Source of the DNA: Lysobacter sp. MMG2
GTDB taxonomy: Bacteria > Pseudomonadota > Gammaproteobacteria > Xanthomonadales > Xanthomonadaceae
Length of the DNA stretch: 64,000 bases
Assembly (NCBI RefSeq): GCF_016735495.2
Contig: NZ_JAERQY020000002.1
Location: 620,001 to 684,000 of the forward strand
Reading direction: 5' to 3'
Part shown: positions 33,597 to 43,026 of the stretch, piece after piece
How positions within the stretch are numbered: position 1 is the stretch's first letter
Layout: each line of letters begins with the position of its first letter
The notes under the pieces: generated by a model
The model's database searches: none
The model's input: only the letters and a program-made list of their open reading frames with translations
What the model was told of the DNA's origin: nothing
Made by a program: the position numbers and the translations under genes

Positions 33597-34718
33597 TCAG
33601 CCCAGCACGCCTTCCTGCGGCTGGCCGTCGCGCACGAACGGGAACTTCACCACGCGCACCGGGACTTCCTTGCCGCGGATGTCGACGCGCACGTTGCCAG
33701 GCGTGCCGGCCGGCACGCGCGCGAAGGCGATCGCCTTGCCCAGCGTCGGCGAGAACGTGCCGGAGAGGATCTCGCCGTCGCCGTTGTCGGTGAGCACCTT
33801 CTGGCCGTGGCGCAGCACGCCCTTCTCGTCCATCACCAGCGCGATCATCTGACGCGGCGCGCCGGCCGCCTTCTGCTTCTCCAGCACGTCGCGGCCGATG
33901 AAGTCGCGCGGCTTTCCATCAGCTTGGTCGTCCAGGGCCACGGTCCAGGCCAGCGCGGCTTCGTACGGCGAGACCGAATCGTCCATGTCCTGCCCATAGA
34001 GGTTCATGCCCGCCTCCAGGCGCAGCGTGTCACGTGCACCCAGGCCGGCGGGCTTCACGCCGGCTTCCAGCAGTGCGTTCCAGAAAGCGACGGTCTGCGC
34101 TTCGGGCACGACCACTTCGAAACCGTCCTCGCCCGTATAGCCGGTGCGTGCGACGAACACGTCGATGCCGCCCGTCGTCTTCGCCTCGGCGGCGACGAAC
34201 TTGCCGAGCTTGCCGACCGCAGCGCGGTCCTCTTCGCGCAGCAGGCCGAGCACCTTCTCGCGCGCGCTGGGGCCCTGCACCGCGATCATGCCGAAGTCGG
34301 GGCGCTCGGTGACCTTCACGTCGAACGCCTCGGCCTGCTCGGTGATCCACGCCAGGTCCTTGTCGCGGGTGGCGGCGTTGACGACCAGGCGGAAGAAGTC
34401 CTCCGCGCGGTAATAGATGATGAGGTCGTCGATCACGCCGCCCTGCGGGTTGAGCATGCAGGTGTACAGCGCCTTGCCCGGCACCTTGAGCTTGTCCACC
34501 GAATTGGCGACCAGACGACGCAGGAAGTCGCGCACCTTCGCGCCGCGCAGGTCGACCACGGTCATGTGGCTGACGTCGAACATGCCCGCGTCGCGGCGCA
34601 CCTGGTGGTGTTCCTCGATCTGCGAGCCGTAATGGATCGGCATGTCCCAGCCACCGAAGTCGACCATCTTGGCGCCGAGGTCGCGGTGGGTCTGGTTGAG
34701 GATCGTCTTCTGGGTCAT
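33597..34718 (-). CDS. gcvT: Glycine cleavage system T protein (aminomethyltransferase)
   Basis: The 373-residue enzyme transfers the methylene from the H-protein lipoyl arm to tetrahydrofolate, releasing ammonia. It starts with the family segment [18 protein letters not shown] and keeps [19 protein letters not shown] and [17 protein letters not shown], including the Asp of the catalytic site. Length is normal. It is upstream of the isomerase-like gene and gcvH on the minus strand, with no terminator between gcvT and the isomerase gene. Confidence 0.97.
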   Translation of the reverse strand: MTQKTILNQTHRDLGAKMVDFGGWDMPIHYGSQIEEHHQVRRDAGMFDVSHMTVVDLRGAKVRDFLRRLVANSVDKLKVPGKALYTCMLNPQGGVIDDLIIYYRAEDFFRLVVNAATRDKDLAWITEQAEAFDVKVTERPDFGMIAVQGPSAREKVLGLLREEDRAAVGKLGKFVAAEAKTTGGIDVFVARTGYTGEDGFEVVVPEAQTVAFWNALLEAGVKPAGLGARDTLRLEAGMNLYGQDMDDSVSPYEAALAWTVALDDQADGKPRDFIGRDVLEKQKAAGAPRQMIALVMDEKGVLRHGQKVLTDNGDGEILSGTFSPTLGKAIAFARVPAGTPGNVRVDIRGKEVPVRVVKFPFVRDGQPQEGVLG

Positions 34719-34818
34719 GGCGCTGGGAACCTGTGTGCGGGAGCGAGCCCGCGATTATCCCAGAACGGCCGGCGCGGGGCTTTCCCGCATTCACCTACGC
34801 CGGCGCATGGACGCGGCG

Positions 34819-35334
34819 CTACTCGCTGGAGCCTTCGTTGTAGCAGCGCACGCGCGAGGGCTGCACACGCAGGAACTTGCCCGAGGCGCGGTCCAGCCGC
34901 ATCGCCCAGCGCGCGGCCGGGAGCATGTCCAGTTCGGAGGCACCCGCCGCGCCGGTGTCGATGATCGCGACCACGCTGGTGTCGTCCACGCCGTCGCGCT
35001 GGCAGGTAGCGATGGCGACCAGTTCATCGCGGCGCAGCGCGGGGTACGGCAGGGCGTCGGTGATGCGCCAGCGCGGCTCGTCGCCCACCCGGTCGACGAA
35101 CTGCGCGGCAAGCAGCTGCACCGTGCGGTCTTCGGCATCGTCCAGGGTGACGATGCTGCGCGTGCAGAGCTGGTCGATGCCGGTGCCCGTGCCCACGCAG
35201 CTGCCGGTGTTGGATCGGTACCCTTCCGGATAGGGCGGCACCACCTTGCCGATCATCATCGGATGCCCGCCTGCCCATGTACCGCCACCGGCGCACAGGC
35301 CGGCCAGCAGCAGGCACGCGGTGTACAGGCGCAT
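34819..35334 (-). CDS. Small exported protein of unknown function
   Basis: The 171-residue protein has a signal peptide (MRLYTACLLLAGLCAGGGTWA) and a mature part with four cysteines (in GSCVGTG, QLCTRS, ATCQRDG and VRCYNEG), which could make two disulfides in the periplasm. The start overlaps the stop of the NfeD gene by one base (ATGA arrangement), so it is probably co-translated with the SPFH/NfeD pair. I do not recognise a family. A role in the membrane-quality functions of the operon can be suggested only from position. Confidence 0.75.
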   Translation of the reverse strand: MRLYTACLLLAGLCAGGGTWAGGHPMMIGKVVPPYPEGYRSNTGSCVGTGTGIDQLCTRSIVTLDDAEDRTVQLLAAQFVDRVGDEPRWRITDALPYPALRRDELVAIATCQRDGVDDTSVVAIIDTGAAGASELDMLPAARWAMRLDRASGKFLRVQPSRVRCYNEGSSE

Positions 35335-35774
35335 CACTGCGCGGGCTCGACCATGAGCGTCATGCCGCGCGTGGCGATGATGCGCACGACGGTACCGGCG
35401 GGAAGTTCCGGGCCGCTCACGTCCCAGTACGCATCGGCGATCTGCACGCGACCGTGACCGTTGACGATGGCCAGCTCCAGCGGCACGACGCGTCCGACCA
35501 GCGCCTGCGCGCGACGGTTCAAGTTGGGCTGGTCGCTGCGGGGTTCCCGGCCGCGAAACCACGTGCGGTACACCTGGATGGAGACGAAGCTGAGCACTAC
35601 GAACGCCGTCACTTGCGCCAGCACCGGCACGCCCGGCACCAGCAGCACGATCGCGAACACCGCCGCTGCGGCGAAGCCGAGCCACAGCATGAACGCTCCC
35701 GGCGCCATCGCTTCGGCGGCGAACAGCAGCAGCGCCACCACCGCCCAGGTCACCGTCTGCCAGTCCCACTGCAT
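35334..35774 (-). CDS. NfeD-family membrane protein
   Basis: The 146-residue protein has two or three N-terminal membrane helices (about 8-24, 28-47 and 50-70) and a C-terminal OB-like beta domain (residues 85-146, ending RIIATRGMTLMVEP). This is the layout of short NfeD proteins such as E. coli YbbK. These act with SPFH proteins (stomatin/prohibitin-like) in membrane microdomains. The SPFH gene ends 3 bases upstream of this start, which is the usual pairing. Confidence 0.88.
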   Translation of the reverse strand: MQWDWQTVTWAVVALLLFAAEAMAPGAFMLWLGFAAAAVFAIVLLVPGVPVLAQVTAFVVLSFVSIQVYRTWFRGREPRSDQPNLNRRAQALVGRVVPLELAIVNGHGRVQIADAYWDVSGPELPAGTVVRIIATRGMTLMVEPAQ

Positions 35775-35777
35775 CGG

Positions 35778-36737
35778 TCAGCCTCCCGTCCGCGGCGACG
35801 GCGGCGGCGTGGCAATCACAGGCTTGCGGTCCATCGCTTCCTTCGCCAGTTCGGCGATGCCGGCCAGCGAGCCGATCACGCCCGCCGACTCCATCGGCAT
35901 CATCACGAACTTCTGGTTCGGCGCCTCGGCCAGCGCCTTGAACGCCTCGATGTACTTCTGCGCGACGAAGTAGTTGATGGCGCTGACGTTGCCGGCGGCG
36001 ATCGCATCCGACACCAGCTGCGTCGCCTTGGCTTCGGCTTCGGCCAGACGCTCGCGGGCCTCGGCCTCGCGGAAGGCGGCTTCGCGCTTGCCTTCGGCGG
36101 CGAGGATCGCTCCCTGCTTCTCGCCCTCGGCACGCAGGATCTCCGCCTGCCGGTGGCCCTCGGCCTCCAGGATGTTGGCGCGCTTCTCGCGCTCGGCCTT
36201 CATCTGCCGCGCCATGGAATCCACCAGGTCGCGCGGCGGCTGGATGTCCTTGAGCTCGATGCGGTTGACCTTCAGGCCCCACGGATGCGTGGCCTGGTCC
36301 ACGGCCACCAGCACCTTGGCGTTGATCTCGTCGCGCTTGGACAACGATTCGTCCAGGTCCAGCGAACCGATGGCGGTGCGGATGTTGGTCATCACCAGGT
36401 TGAGGATGGCGACCTCCAGCTGCGCGACCTCGTAGGCGGCCTTGGCCGCGTCGAGCACCTGGAAGTAGACGATGCCGTCCACCTTCACCACGGCGTTGTC
36501 CTTGGTGATGACGTCCTGGCTGGGGACCTCCATCACCTGCTCCATCATGTTGATCTTGCGGCCGACGCCGTAGACGATCGGGATCAGGAAGTGCAGCCCC
36601 GGGTCCATGGTGTGGGTGTAGCGGCCGAAGCGCTCCACCGTCCATTCATACCCCTGCGGCACCATCCGGACCGCCTTGAGCACCAGGACGACACCGGCGA
36701 ACAGCAGGACGACGCTCAGTACTGCACTCAGGCTCAT
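35778..36737 (-). CDS. qmcA: SPFH-domain protein (QmcA/stomatin-like)
   Basis: The 319-residue inner-membrane protein has one N-terminal membrane anchor (residues 4-22), an SPFH/band-7 domain (about 25-190, with VPQGYEWTVERFGRY and YFQVLDAAKAAYEVA), and a long coiled coil of Ala/Glu/Arg repeats (190-260, AEGEKQGAILAAEGKREA). This layout matches QmcA. It probably assembles into ring-like membrane cages with the NfeD protein next door and may modulate FtsH or related proteases. The ATG at 36737 follows GGAGGGG. An ECF sigma gene is divergent, with about 90 bases of shared upstream DNA. Confidence 0.92.
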   Translation of the reverse strand: MSLSAVLSVVLLFAGVVLVLKAVRMVPQGYEWTVERFGRYTHTMDPGLHFLIPIVYGVGRKINMMEQVMEVPSQDVITKDNAVVKVDGIVYFQVLDAAKAAYEVAQLEVAILNLVMTNIRTAIGSLDLDESLSKRDEINAKVLVAVDQATHPWGLKVNRIELKDIQPPRDLVDSMARQMKAEREKRANILEAEGHRQAEILRAEGEKQGAILAAEGKREAAFREAEARERLAEAEAKATQLVSDAIAAGNVSAINYFVAQKYIEAFKALAEAPNQKFVMMPMESAGVIGSLAGIAELAKEAMDRKPVIATPPPSPRTGG

Positions 36738-36829
36738 GATCCCCTCCTTCTGATGGCCCGAGTATAGGCGCAGGGACCTGAGCAGGCCGCTGCGACGATT
36801 TTCCCGGTCCCCGCATCCTTGGGAATGAC

Positions 36830-37480
36830 ATGCCATCGAACGCAGGCCCCGAGCCCTTGTCTCCGCCCGTGACACCAACGACCGACGCGCCCCGCAGCAG
36901 CTTCGCCATCGATGTCCCGGAGGCGCTGCTGGCGCGCGTGCGGGCCGGCGAGCGGGCGGCATTCGAACAGATCTACCGCCGCTTCGAGCGCCCGGTGTTC
37001 AACCTGGCGCTGCGCATGCTCGGCGGCGGCAAGGGGCCGGATGGTCACGAGGAGGCGGCGGACGTGCTGCAGGAAACCATGCTCAAGGTGTTCGGCCGGA
37101 TCGGCGATTTCCGCGGCGGCCACGGCGAAGGCGCCAGCCCGTTCTGGGGCTGGGTCCGCCAGATCGCCGTGAACGAGGCGTTGATGCGCCTGCGCAGCCA
37201 GCGTCGCCACGTGCATGACGTCGCGCTGGAAGACGACGACTTCGTCGTCGATCCGGCACCACTGCCCGCAGCGGCCGCCGATGCCGCCGCGCTGGGCCGC
37301 GCGTTGGCACGGCTGCCCGACACCACCCGAAGCGTGCTGTGGCTGTACCACGCCGAGGGTTACACGCACGAGGAGATCGCCGCGCTGATGCAGCGCACGC
37401 CGAGCTTCTCGAAATCCCAACTCGCGCGCGGCAGCCGCCGCCTGCGCGATCTGCTCGAACCGGAGAAGGCCCATGCCTGA
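36830..37480 (+). CDS. ECF-like RNA polymerase sigma factor
   Basis: The 216-residue protein carries sigma region 2 (FEQIYRRFERPVFNLALRML and ADVLQETMLKVFGRIGDFRG, with VRQIAVNEALMRLRSQ) and region 4 (LPDTTRSVLWLYHAEGYTHE, EIAALMQRTPSFSKSQLARG). It overlaps the next gene by 8 bases, and that gene encodes a membrane protein, so sigma and partner are co-translated. A third gene encodes a PDZ protein. This is a complete sigma/anti-sigma/envelope-protein operon distinct from the one at 12.9-15.0 kb. The signal is unknown. Confidence 0.92.
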   Translation: MPSNAGPEPLSPPVTPTTDAPRSSFAIDVPEALLARVRAGERAAFEQIYRRFERPVFNLALRMLGGGKGPDGHEEAADVLQETMLKVFGRIGDFRGGHGEGASPFWGWVRQIAVNEALMRLRSQRRHVHDVALEDDDFVVDPAPLPAAAADAAALGRALARLPDTTRSVLWLYHAEGYTHEEIAALMQRTPSFSKSQLARGSRRLRDLLEPEKAHA

Positions 37481-38234
37481 CACCGAACGCACCACCCCGC
37501 CCGCCGACTGGAGCGGCGCCTTCGCCGCATTGCCGGTGGAAACGCCGCCGGACGGTGGCTGGCAGCGATTGCAGCAGGCGCTGGATGCGCCCGTCGCGCA
37601 CACGCAGCGCCGCAGGCATTGGCCGGTGTGGCTGGCCGCCGCTGCGATCGGCGCGATCGCGCTGGTTCCGGCGCTGCGCCATTCCGACGACGCCGTCGCG
37701 CCGGGCGACGCGCCCATCGCCGCGCACAAGCGCGCGCCGGTGGACACTTCACGCCCGCCCATCGCCACGTCGAAGCGACCCGAGACGCGCGTGGCGACGA
37801 CGACCGAACCCACGCAGGCTCCGTCGCGCGACGACGGCGCAGCCGCTTCGACGAAGCCAGCCGCTCCGGACACCGCACCACGCATCGCCGCGACGACACC
37901 GCCTTCCCCCGCACCGGACGCGCAAGCCGCCGAGCTGCGCGCCGGCATCGCCGCATTGCAGTCCGAATCCGCGCAGCTCGAAACGCTGCTGGCGCTGGCG
38001 CGCGACGACCGCGTCGCATCGGCCAACGGCGCGGCGCTGGCGGTCGAGTTCGACCGCCGCATCGGTCGCATCGATGCCTCGCTCTCGCAGCCCGGTCTGG
38101 CCGACGCCGATCGCGCTGCGCTGTGGCAGGCGCGCGTGGCGACGATGCGCGAACTGGCGGGCATCGAAACCACGCAGCGCTGGCTCTTCGCCAGCGGCGA
38201 GCGCTACGACGGCGCGCTGGTCAGCGTCGACTGA
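37473..38234 (+). CDS. Membrane anti-sigma-like protein
   Basis: The 253-residue protein has a cytoplasmic part of about 48 residues, one membrane helix (about 50-66, WPVWLAAAAIGAIALVPALR), a low-complexity Thr/Pro/Ala linker (75-150), and a helical C-terminal domain (150-245, probably coiled coil) in the periplasm. It overlaps the sigma gene. There is no HxxxCxxC zinc motif. Position and topology suggest an anti-sigma factor whose periplasmic part senses the envelope. The long proline-rich linker resembles a tether through the peptidoglycan layer. Assignment rests on context. Confidence 0.72.
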   Translation: MPDTERTTPPADWSGAFAALPVETPPDGGWQRLQQALDAPVAHTQRRRHWPVWLAAAAIGAIALVPALRHSDDAVAPGDAPIAAHKRAPVDTSRPPIATSKRPETRVATTTEPTQAPSRDDGAAASTKPAAPDTAPRIAATTPPSPAPDAQAAELRAGIAALQSESAQLETLLALARDDRVASANGAALAVEFDRRIGRIDASLSQPGLADADRAALWQARVATMRELAGIETTQRWLFASGERYDGALVSVD

Positions 38235-38263
38235 CTCCCCACTTACCCCGCAGGACCGAACCC

Positions 38264-39391
38264 ATGATTCCCATCCGCACCACACCGACGCTGCTGGCCG
38301 CAACGATCGGACTGCTCCTGGCCTGCGCGGGCGCCGGCGCGCAAACCAGCAAATCCGACGCCGACAAGGCGCGCGAACTGGAGAACGCGCGCACCGAACT
38401 CAATCGCGCCGCGCAGCGCTATGCCGAACTTTCGCGCGAGAACATCAAGTTCGACCGCGTGCAGTTCGAGCGTGAGTTCGAAAAGCGCTTCGCGCGCCAG
38501 CCGGTGCTGGGCGTGGTGCTCTCGCCCGAGCCGAAGGCCGGCGTGCGCATCGCCGCCGTCACGCCGGACAGCGCCGCCGCCAAGGCCGGACTGCGAAGCG
38601 GCGACGTGCTCACCGCCATCAACGGCAAGAACCTGGACCAGAAGGACGCCGACGCACGCCTGGAGCAGGCCCGCGCGCAACTGCGCACGCTGGACGTGAA
38701 ATCGCCGATCGCGCTGGCCTACACGCGCGATGGCCGCGCCGCGACCGCGCGCGCCACACCGCAGATCGGCGATCGCCTGCTGGTCACGCGCGACGCCGAC
38801 GGCAACCCGCTCGCCCGGCCGATGGCGATCGTCGCCCCGCAGGTGCGCAACGAACTCATCCGCCTGGACTGCGACCCGGGCGACGACGACTGCCGCCTGC
38901 CCGCGCTCACCGAAGCCTTCCGCTGGAACGGCCTGAACCTGGCGACGGTGGACGCGCAGCTGGGCCGCTACTTCGGCACCGATCGCGGCGTGCTGGTGTT
39001 GAGCACCGGCCCGGAGCTGGCCGGACTGCAAGCGGGCGACGTGATCCAGCGCATCGACAACAAGCCGGTCAATTCGCCGCGCGAAGCCATGGCCGCGCTG
39101 CGCGGCAAGCCCGCCGACAGTCGCGTCGGCGTGACTTACCTGCGCGACCGCAAGAGCGCCACCACGCAGATCACGGTGCCGAAGACGGCGATGCTGCGCA
39201 TCCCGCGTCCACCGGTGCCGCCGCTCCCGCCCGCGGCGCCGAAGCCGCCTGCCGTTCCGGCCGTGCCCGCGTTACCCGCGCCGCCGACCGCGCCGAAGCC
39301 GCCTCAGGCGATGACGCCTCCGTCGCCGCCTGCGGCGCCACGGGCACCGGAGCCTCCGGAGCCGTCCGTCGTGGTCGTGCGATCGTTCTGA
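38264..39391 (+). CDS. Exported protein with two PDZ domains
   Basis: The 375-residue protein has a signal peptide (ending GAGAQTS), a short coiled coil (residues 28-65), a first PDZ domain near 78-165 (VLGVVLSPEPKAGVRIAAVT, GDVLTAINGKNL), a second near 235-315 (GVLVLSTGPELAGLQAGDVI, RIDNKPVNSPREA), and a Pro/Ala-rich tail ending VVVVRSF. No protease domain is visible, so it is a PDZ scaffold or ligand sensor. It is the third gene of the sigma/anti-sigma operon, 29 bases after the anti-sigma gene. It may bind C-termini of misfolded outer-membrane proteins, as the DegS PDZ does, and report to the anti-sigma protein. That role is inference. Confidence 0.82.
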   Translation: MIPIRTTPTLLAATIGLLLACAGAGAQTSKSDADKARELENARTELNRAAQRYAELSRENIKFDRVQFEREFEKRFARQPVLGVVLSPEPKAGVRIAAVTPDSAAAKAGLRSGDVLTAINGKNLDQKDADARLEQARAQLRTLDVKSPIALAYTRDGRAATARATPQIGDRLLVTRDADGNPLARPMAIVAPQVRNELIRLDCDPGDDDCRLPALTEAFRWNGLNLATVDAQLGRYFGTDRGVLVLSTGPELAGLQAGDVIQRIDNKPVNSPREAMAALRGKPADSRVGVTYLRDRKSATTQITVPKTAMLRIPRPPVPPLPPAAPKPPAVPAVPALPAPPTAPKPPQAMTPPSPPAAPRAPEPPEPSVVVVRSF

Positions 39392-39402
39392 ACTGGCGCA
39401 AG

Positions 39403-39438
39403 TAAAAAAGCCCCTCCTCCGTCGCCGGAAGAGGGGCT
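39403..39438 (-). terminator. Terminator of the haem operon
   Basis: On the minus strand AGCCCCTC and GAGGGGCT pair around a 14-base loop, followed by TTTTTTAC. The T-tract shows that it serves the minus-strand DUF6607 gene; it also marks the convergent end of the PDZ operon. Confidence 0.8.
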
Positions 39439-39549
39439 GGGACGAATGCGGGCAGCGCGGCGACGTGGCAAGGCACCGCGCGGCGCGCTTCATCCCTCCC
39501 CTGCACGCTTGGGAGGGAGCGACTGCGGCAGGTGGAACCTACAGCTCAA

Positions 39550-40497
39550 TCAACGCTGCGCCGCCGCCTCGACCGGCGCGCGCTCGACCCACTTGTCGAA
39601 CACCGCATCGATCTGCGCATCGCGCACCTTCTTGCCCTTCTCGAGCGAGCCGGCCTGCTCGAACAACGGGATGATCATCGCCATGCCGTCGATCTTGGTC
39701 TTCAGGTGCACGCCCGGCGGCTGGGCGAGGAATCGATCCCAACGCGTGCGCACCTTCGCCCAGAAATCCTTCGTGGCGTTCCAGTAGGTGTAGGCGGGCT
39801 TGAAGTCGACTTCCGTCGTCTTCTGGTAGTCGTTGAAGCCGAACTCGCGCGCCAGTTCCACCTGCGTGCCGTCGGGCTTGCGCAGCACCTTGGTGTTGAA
39901 CTGCTCGTGCGTCCAGCCGCCCGGCGTCAGCGTGTGGCGATTGACCGCGCTGATGGCGTTGTAGTCGTGGCGCTGCGTGTACTCGCGACGCGGCAGCGGG
40001 CGCCAGCTCAGGTCGCTGGTCCAGGTCGGCACGTTGTTGTCGTAGGTCCATTTGCCCGTGCCGCAGTAGCGCGGTGCGTCGCTGACCTCGTACACGCACT
40101 GCGTCCACGCGCCCTTCGAGAGCGCGGCCGGGATCGCCCGCACCTGCCAGGTCTGGTCGGCGCTGAACTCGAAGCGCGTCGGCGCTTCATACGTCCAGTC
40201 CTGGCGCCAGTGCTTGGTCACGTGGCCGCTCTTCCCGTCCACCAGGATGTGTTGCAACACGATCTTGTCGGGCGAGTCCTGCACCACGATCACGACCTCG
40301 TTGCCGCCGCTGCGCATCGCCGGATGGCGTTCGTAGCCCGGCACCAGCAGGACGGTTTCGTCGAAGGCGAAATCGACGATGTATTCACCCTGCATGGCGA
40401 GGATGGACGCGTGGTCACGCGTGGTATCGGCGAAGGACGCCGGCGAGACGACGGCGGCGAGGAAGCCCAACGGAAGGGCGAGCGTGCGAAGGTTCAT
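39550..40497 (-). CDS. DUF6607-like exported protein of the haem operon
   Basis: The 315-residue protein has a signal peptide (MNLRTLALPLGFLAAVVSPASFA) and a mature part rich in Trp and Tyr (RQDWTYEAPTRFEF, GKWTYDNNVPTWTSD, YTYWNATKDFWAKV). It resembles the DUF6607 group, which in my recollection is often found beside haem-type TonB-dependent receptors. It lies 50 bases after the receptor gene on the minus strand and ends at the operon terminator. A periplasmic or lipid-anchored helper in haem handling is likely. Two cysteines (TQCVYE and PRYCGTG) could form a disulfide. The family name is from memory and could be wrong. Confidence 0.68.
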   Translation of the reverse strand: MNLRTLALPLGFLAAVVSPASFADTTRDHASILAMQGEYIVDFAFDETVLLVPGYERHPAMRSGGNEVVIVVQDSPDKIVLQHILVDGKSGHVTKHWRQDWTYEAPTRFEFSADQTWQVRAIPAALSKGAWTQCVYEVSDAPRYCGTGKWTYDNNVPTWTSDLSWRPLPRREYTQRHDYNAISAVNRHTLTPGGWTHEQFNTKVLRKPDGTQVELAREFGFNDYQKTTEVDFKPAYTYWNATKDFWAKVRTRWDRFLAQPPGVHLKTKIDGMAMIIPLFEQAGSLEKGKKVRDAQIDAVFDKWVERAPVEAAAQR

Positions 40498-40547
40498 GGC
40501 TGGCTCGATGTCACGGAAGAAATGGATAGAGAGGACCGACGGGAGCT

Positions 40548-42842
40548 TCACCAGCTCACCGCCAGGCTGACGCCGACGTTGCGGCCCGGGCTGGTGTAGC
40601 GATCAAGTACGGCGCTCGACGCGAGCGTGCCGTTCGGCACGTCGCCCGCGTCCCAGTACTTGCGGTCGGCGAGGTTGAAGACGCCCGCGTTGAACACCGC
40701 GCCCGGCGCGAAATTCCAGTGCGCGAGCAGGTCGAACACGCCGTAGCCCGGGATCTCGAACTGGTTCGCCGCCGGCAGTTCGTCCTTGCGTCCGGCGAAG
40801 CGACCGGCGAGTTCGACGCCCCAAACTTCGGCGTCGTAGGCCAAGCCCAGCGTCGCACGCAGCGGGTCGATCGACGGCAGTGGATCGTTCGTCGTGCGGT
40901 CCTCGCCCTTCGACCACGCGGCGGCGCCGCGGATCGACCAGCCGGCCAGTGCATCGCTGAACGCACCCAGGTCCACGCCGGCGCGCGCTTCGATGCCGTA
41001 GATCTCCGCGTCCTCGATGTTCTGCGACTGAAACACGATCAGCGGCGTCTGCGGCGGCGCGCTCACCTGCACGGACGACTCGATGAAATCGTCGTAGCGG
41101 TTGTAGTAGCCCGACACTTCCGCGTACACGGCGTCGTTGGAGAAGCGCAGGCCCAGTTCGACGCCATTGCTCTTTTCCGGCTTGAGGTCCGGATTCGGAA
41201 TCGCCGTGTAGCCGAACTGCAGGTTGGTGAAGCCCAGGTTGACGTCGCTATAAGGCGGCGCGCGGAAACCATGCTGGTAGCCGCCGAACAGCGACCAGTC
41301 CTGGCTGAAATGCCACACTGCGCCGAGCTTGGGCGACACGCTGGTTTCGCTCAGGTCGGCGACCTGCACGCCCGGGTTGTCCTGCGCGAAGATCGTGTCG
41401 ATCTTCGGCTCCAGCTTGTAATAGTCCACGCGCACGGCCGGAATCAGGCGGAACGCGCCGTCGGCGAAGGACATTTCATCCTGCACGAACAGCGCCGCCT
41501 GCGTGGTGTCGCTCACCGGGAAGTCGCGCACCGGGAAGGTGTCGGGCGAGATCACGTTGGTGACGGTGCCGGTGAGCAGGTTGGTCGCGCGGCCATCGCG
41601 CTTCTGCTTGAACTCGGTGCGGGTCAGCTCGACGCCGTAGGTGAATTCGTGGTCCACCGTGCCGGTCTCGACCGCCTTGTGCAACACCGCGTCCAGGCCG
41701 GTCAGGCGTTGGTCGAAGTTGAACTCGCGCTCGCGCAGCACCGGGTTGATCGCGACGCCGGCCCGCAGCGTGGCGCGTTCCTCGCGGGTGCGCTGCGTGG
41801 TCTCGCTGTCCTGGCGGTAGATCTGCCATTGCAGGGAATCGGCGATGCCCGCGTCGAGCGCATCGACTTCGTGCGCGAACGCGACGCGGGCACGCGTCTG
41901 CTTGTCGTCGCCGGTCTGCGAGGTCACGCGCACCGACGGCGGCGTGCCCGGGATCGTCGCGGAGTCGCCCAGCGCGTTGAGCACGTCGGTGTCGACGTTG
42001 TCTTCGTTGCCTTCGACGGTGAGCTTGAGGCGCTGGTTCTCGCTCGGCGCGAACACCAGCTTGGTGAGCAGGCTGCGGCCGTCGTAATCCTGCGGATTGG
42101 GCGCGGTGCGCGTGGTACCGCGGCTGCGGTTCTCGCCCATGTTCTCGCGCTCCTGGCCTTGGTGATGGCCGACCGCGACCAGACCCGACCAGCGATCGCC
42201 GCCGAAGGCCGCCGTCGCACCGCCGAACAGCCCGTTGTCTTCGCCGAAGTAGCCCAGCTTCAGACCGAAGTAGGCGTCCTTGCCGTCCGCCAGGTAGTCC
42301 GACGGATCCTTGGTCACGAAGGAGACGACGCCGCCCAGAGCGTCGGAGCCGTACAGCGCACTGCCCGGCCCGCGCACGACTTCGACCGCCTTGAGCGTGT
42401 CCAGGTCGACGAAGTTGCGGTTGGCGTTGGAGAAGCTGCCGATCGAGAACGCGTCCGGCACCGAAATGCCGTCGGTTTCGATACGCACGCGATTGCCGCC
42501 CAGGCCGCGGATGCGGATGTCGCCCAGCCCGCCGAAGCGGCCCGAACCGCCGGAGACGGTGATGCCGGGCTCGTAGCGGAACAGGTCGCGCAGGTCGCGG
42601 ACCAGGTGGCGGTCCATTTCGTCGCGATTGATCGCGGTGACTACGTTCGGGACGTCGTCCAGCGCGCGCTCGGTCAGCGTGGCGGTGACGACGATGCGGT
42701 CGAATTCGTTCGCGGCGGCGGCCGCCGCGGCAGCGGTGACCAGCGATGGATCGCTGCCGTCGGGCGTGGCATCGGCGGCGGACGCGACGGCGGGAATGGC
42801 AAGCAGGAGGGCCAGTGCCAGGGTGTTGCGGACAGGGTGCAT
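40548..42842 (-). CDS. TonB-dependent haem/haemoglobin-type receptor
   Basis: The 764-residue receptor starts at MHPVRNTLALALLLAIPAVA with a clean signal peptide; a longer reading is rejected. The plug begins FDRIVVTATLTERALDDVP and includes RIRGLGGNRVRIETDGI and VVRGPGSALYGSDALGG. The barrel has YGGYQHGFRAPPYSDVN-like segments typical of the FRAP region of haem receptors (here GYQHGFRAPP), with NPDLKPEKSNGVELG. The HemP gene precedes it and a Fur box lies ahead of HemP, so it should be made under iron starvation to import haem. It ends without the usual terminal Phe (VSW). Confidence 0.92.
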   Translation of the reverse strand: MHPVRNTLALALLLAIPAVASAADATPDGSDPSLVTAAAAAAAANEFDRIVVTATLTERALDDVPNVVTAINRDEMDRHLVRDLRDLFRYEPGITVSGGSGRFGGLGDIRIRGLGGNRVRIETDGISVPDAFSIGSFSNANRNFVDLDTLKAVEVVRGPGSALYGSDALGGVVSFVTKDPSDYLADGKDAYFGLKLGYFGEDNGLFGGATAAFGGDRWSGLVAVGHHQGQERENMGENRSRGTTRTAPNPQDYDGRSLLTKLVFAPSENQRLKLTVEGNEDNVDTDVLNALGDSATIPGTPPSVRVTSQTGDDKQTRARVAFAHEVDALDAGIADSLQWQIYRQDSETTQRTREERATLRAGVAINPVLREREFNFDQRLTGLDAVLHKAVETGTVDHEFTYGVELTRTEFKQKRDGRATNLLTGTVTNVISPDTFPVRDFPVSDTTQAALFVQDEMSFADGAFRLIPAVRVDYYKLEPKIDTIFAQDNPGVQVADLSETSVSPKLGAVWHFSQDWSLFGGYQHGFRAPPYSDVNLGFTNLQFGYTAIPNPDLKPEKSNGVELGLRFSNDAVYAEVSGYYNRYDDFIESSVQVSAPPQTPLIVFQSQNIEDAEIYGIEARAGVDLGAFSDALAGWSIRGAAAWSKGEDRTTNDPLPSIDPLRATLGLAYDAEVWGVELAGRFAGRKDELPAANQFEIPGYGVFDLLAHWNFAPGAVFNAGVFNLADRKYWDAGDVPNGTLASSAVLDRYTSPGRNVGVSLAVSW

Positions 42843-43026
42843 GCGCGTGCTCGGAGTGGTTTCCGAGGCGGCTGGCAGCCGTTGCCGGCGGGCGGGCTTG
42901 CCTTCGTGAAGTTGAGAGTGCGGCCGCCGGATGCGGCCGTGCGCGGCGACCTTCCCCAAGATCGCCGCGCCATGGAGGTCGACCGAGGCGGCCGGGAGAG
43001 AACGGCCGCCGTCGATCAGGGAAGGA

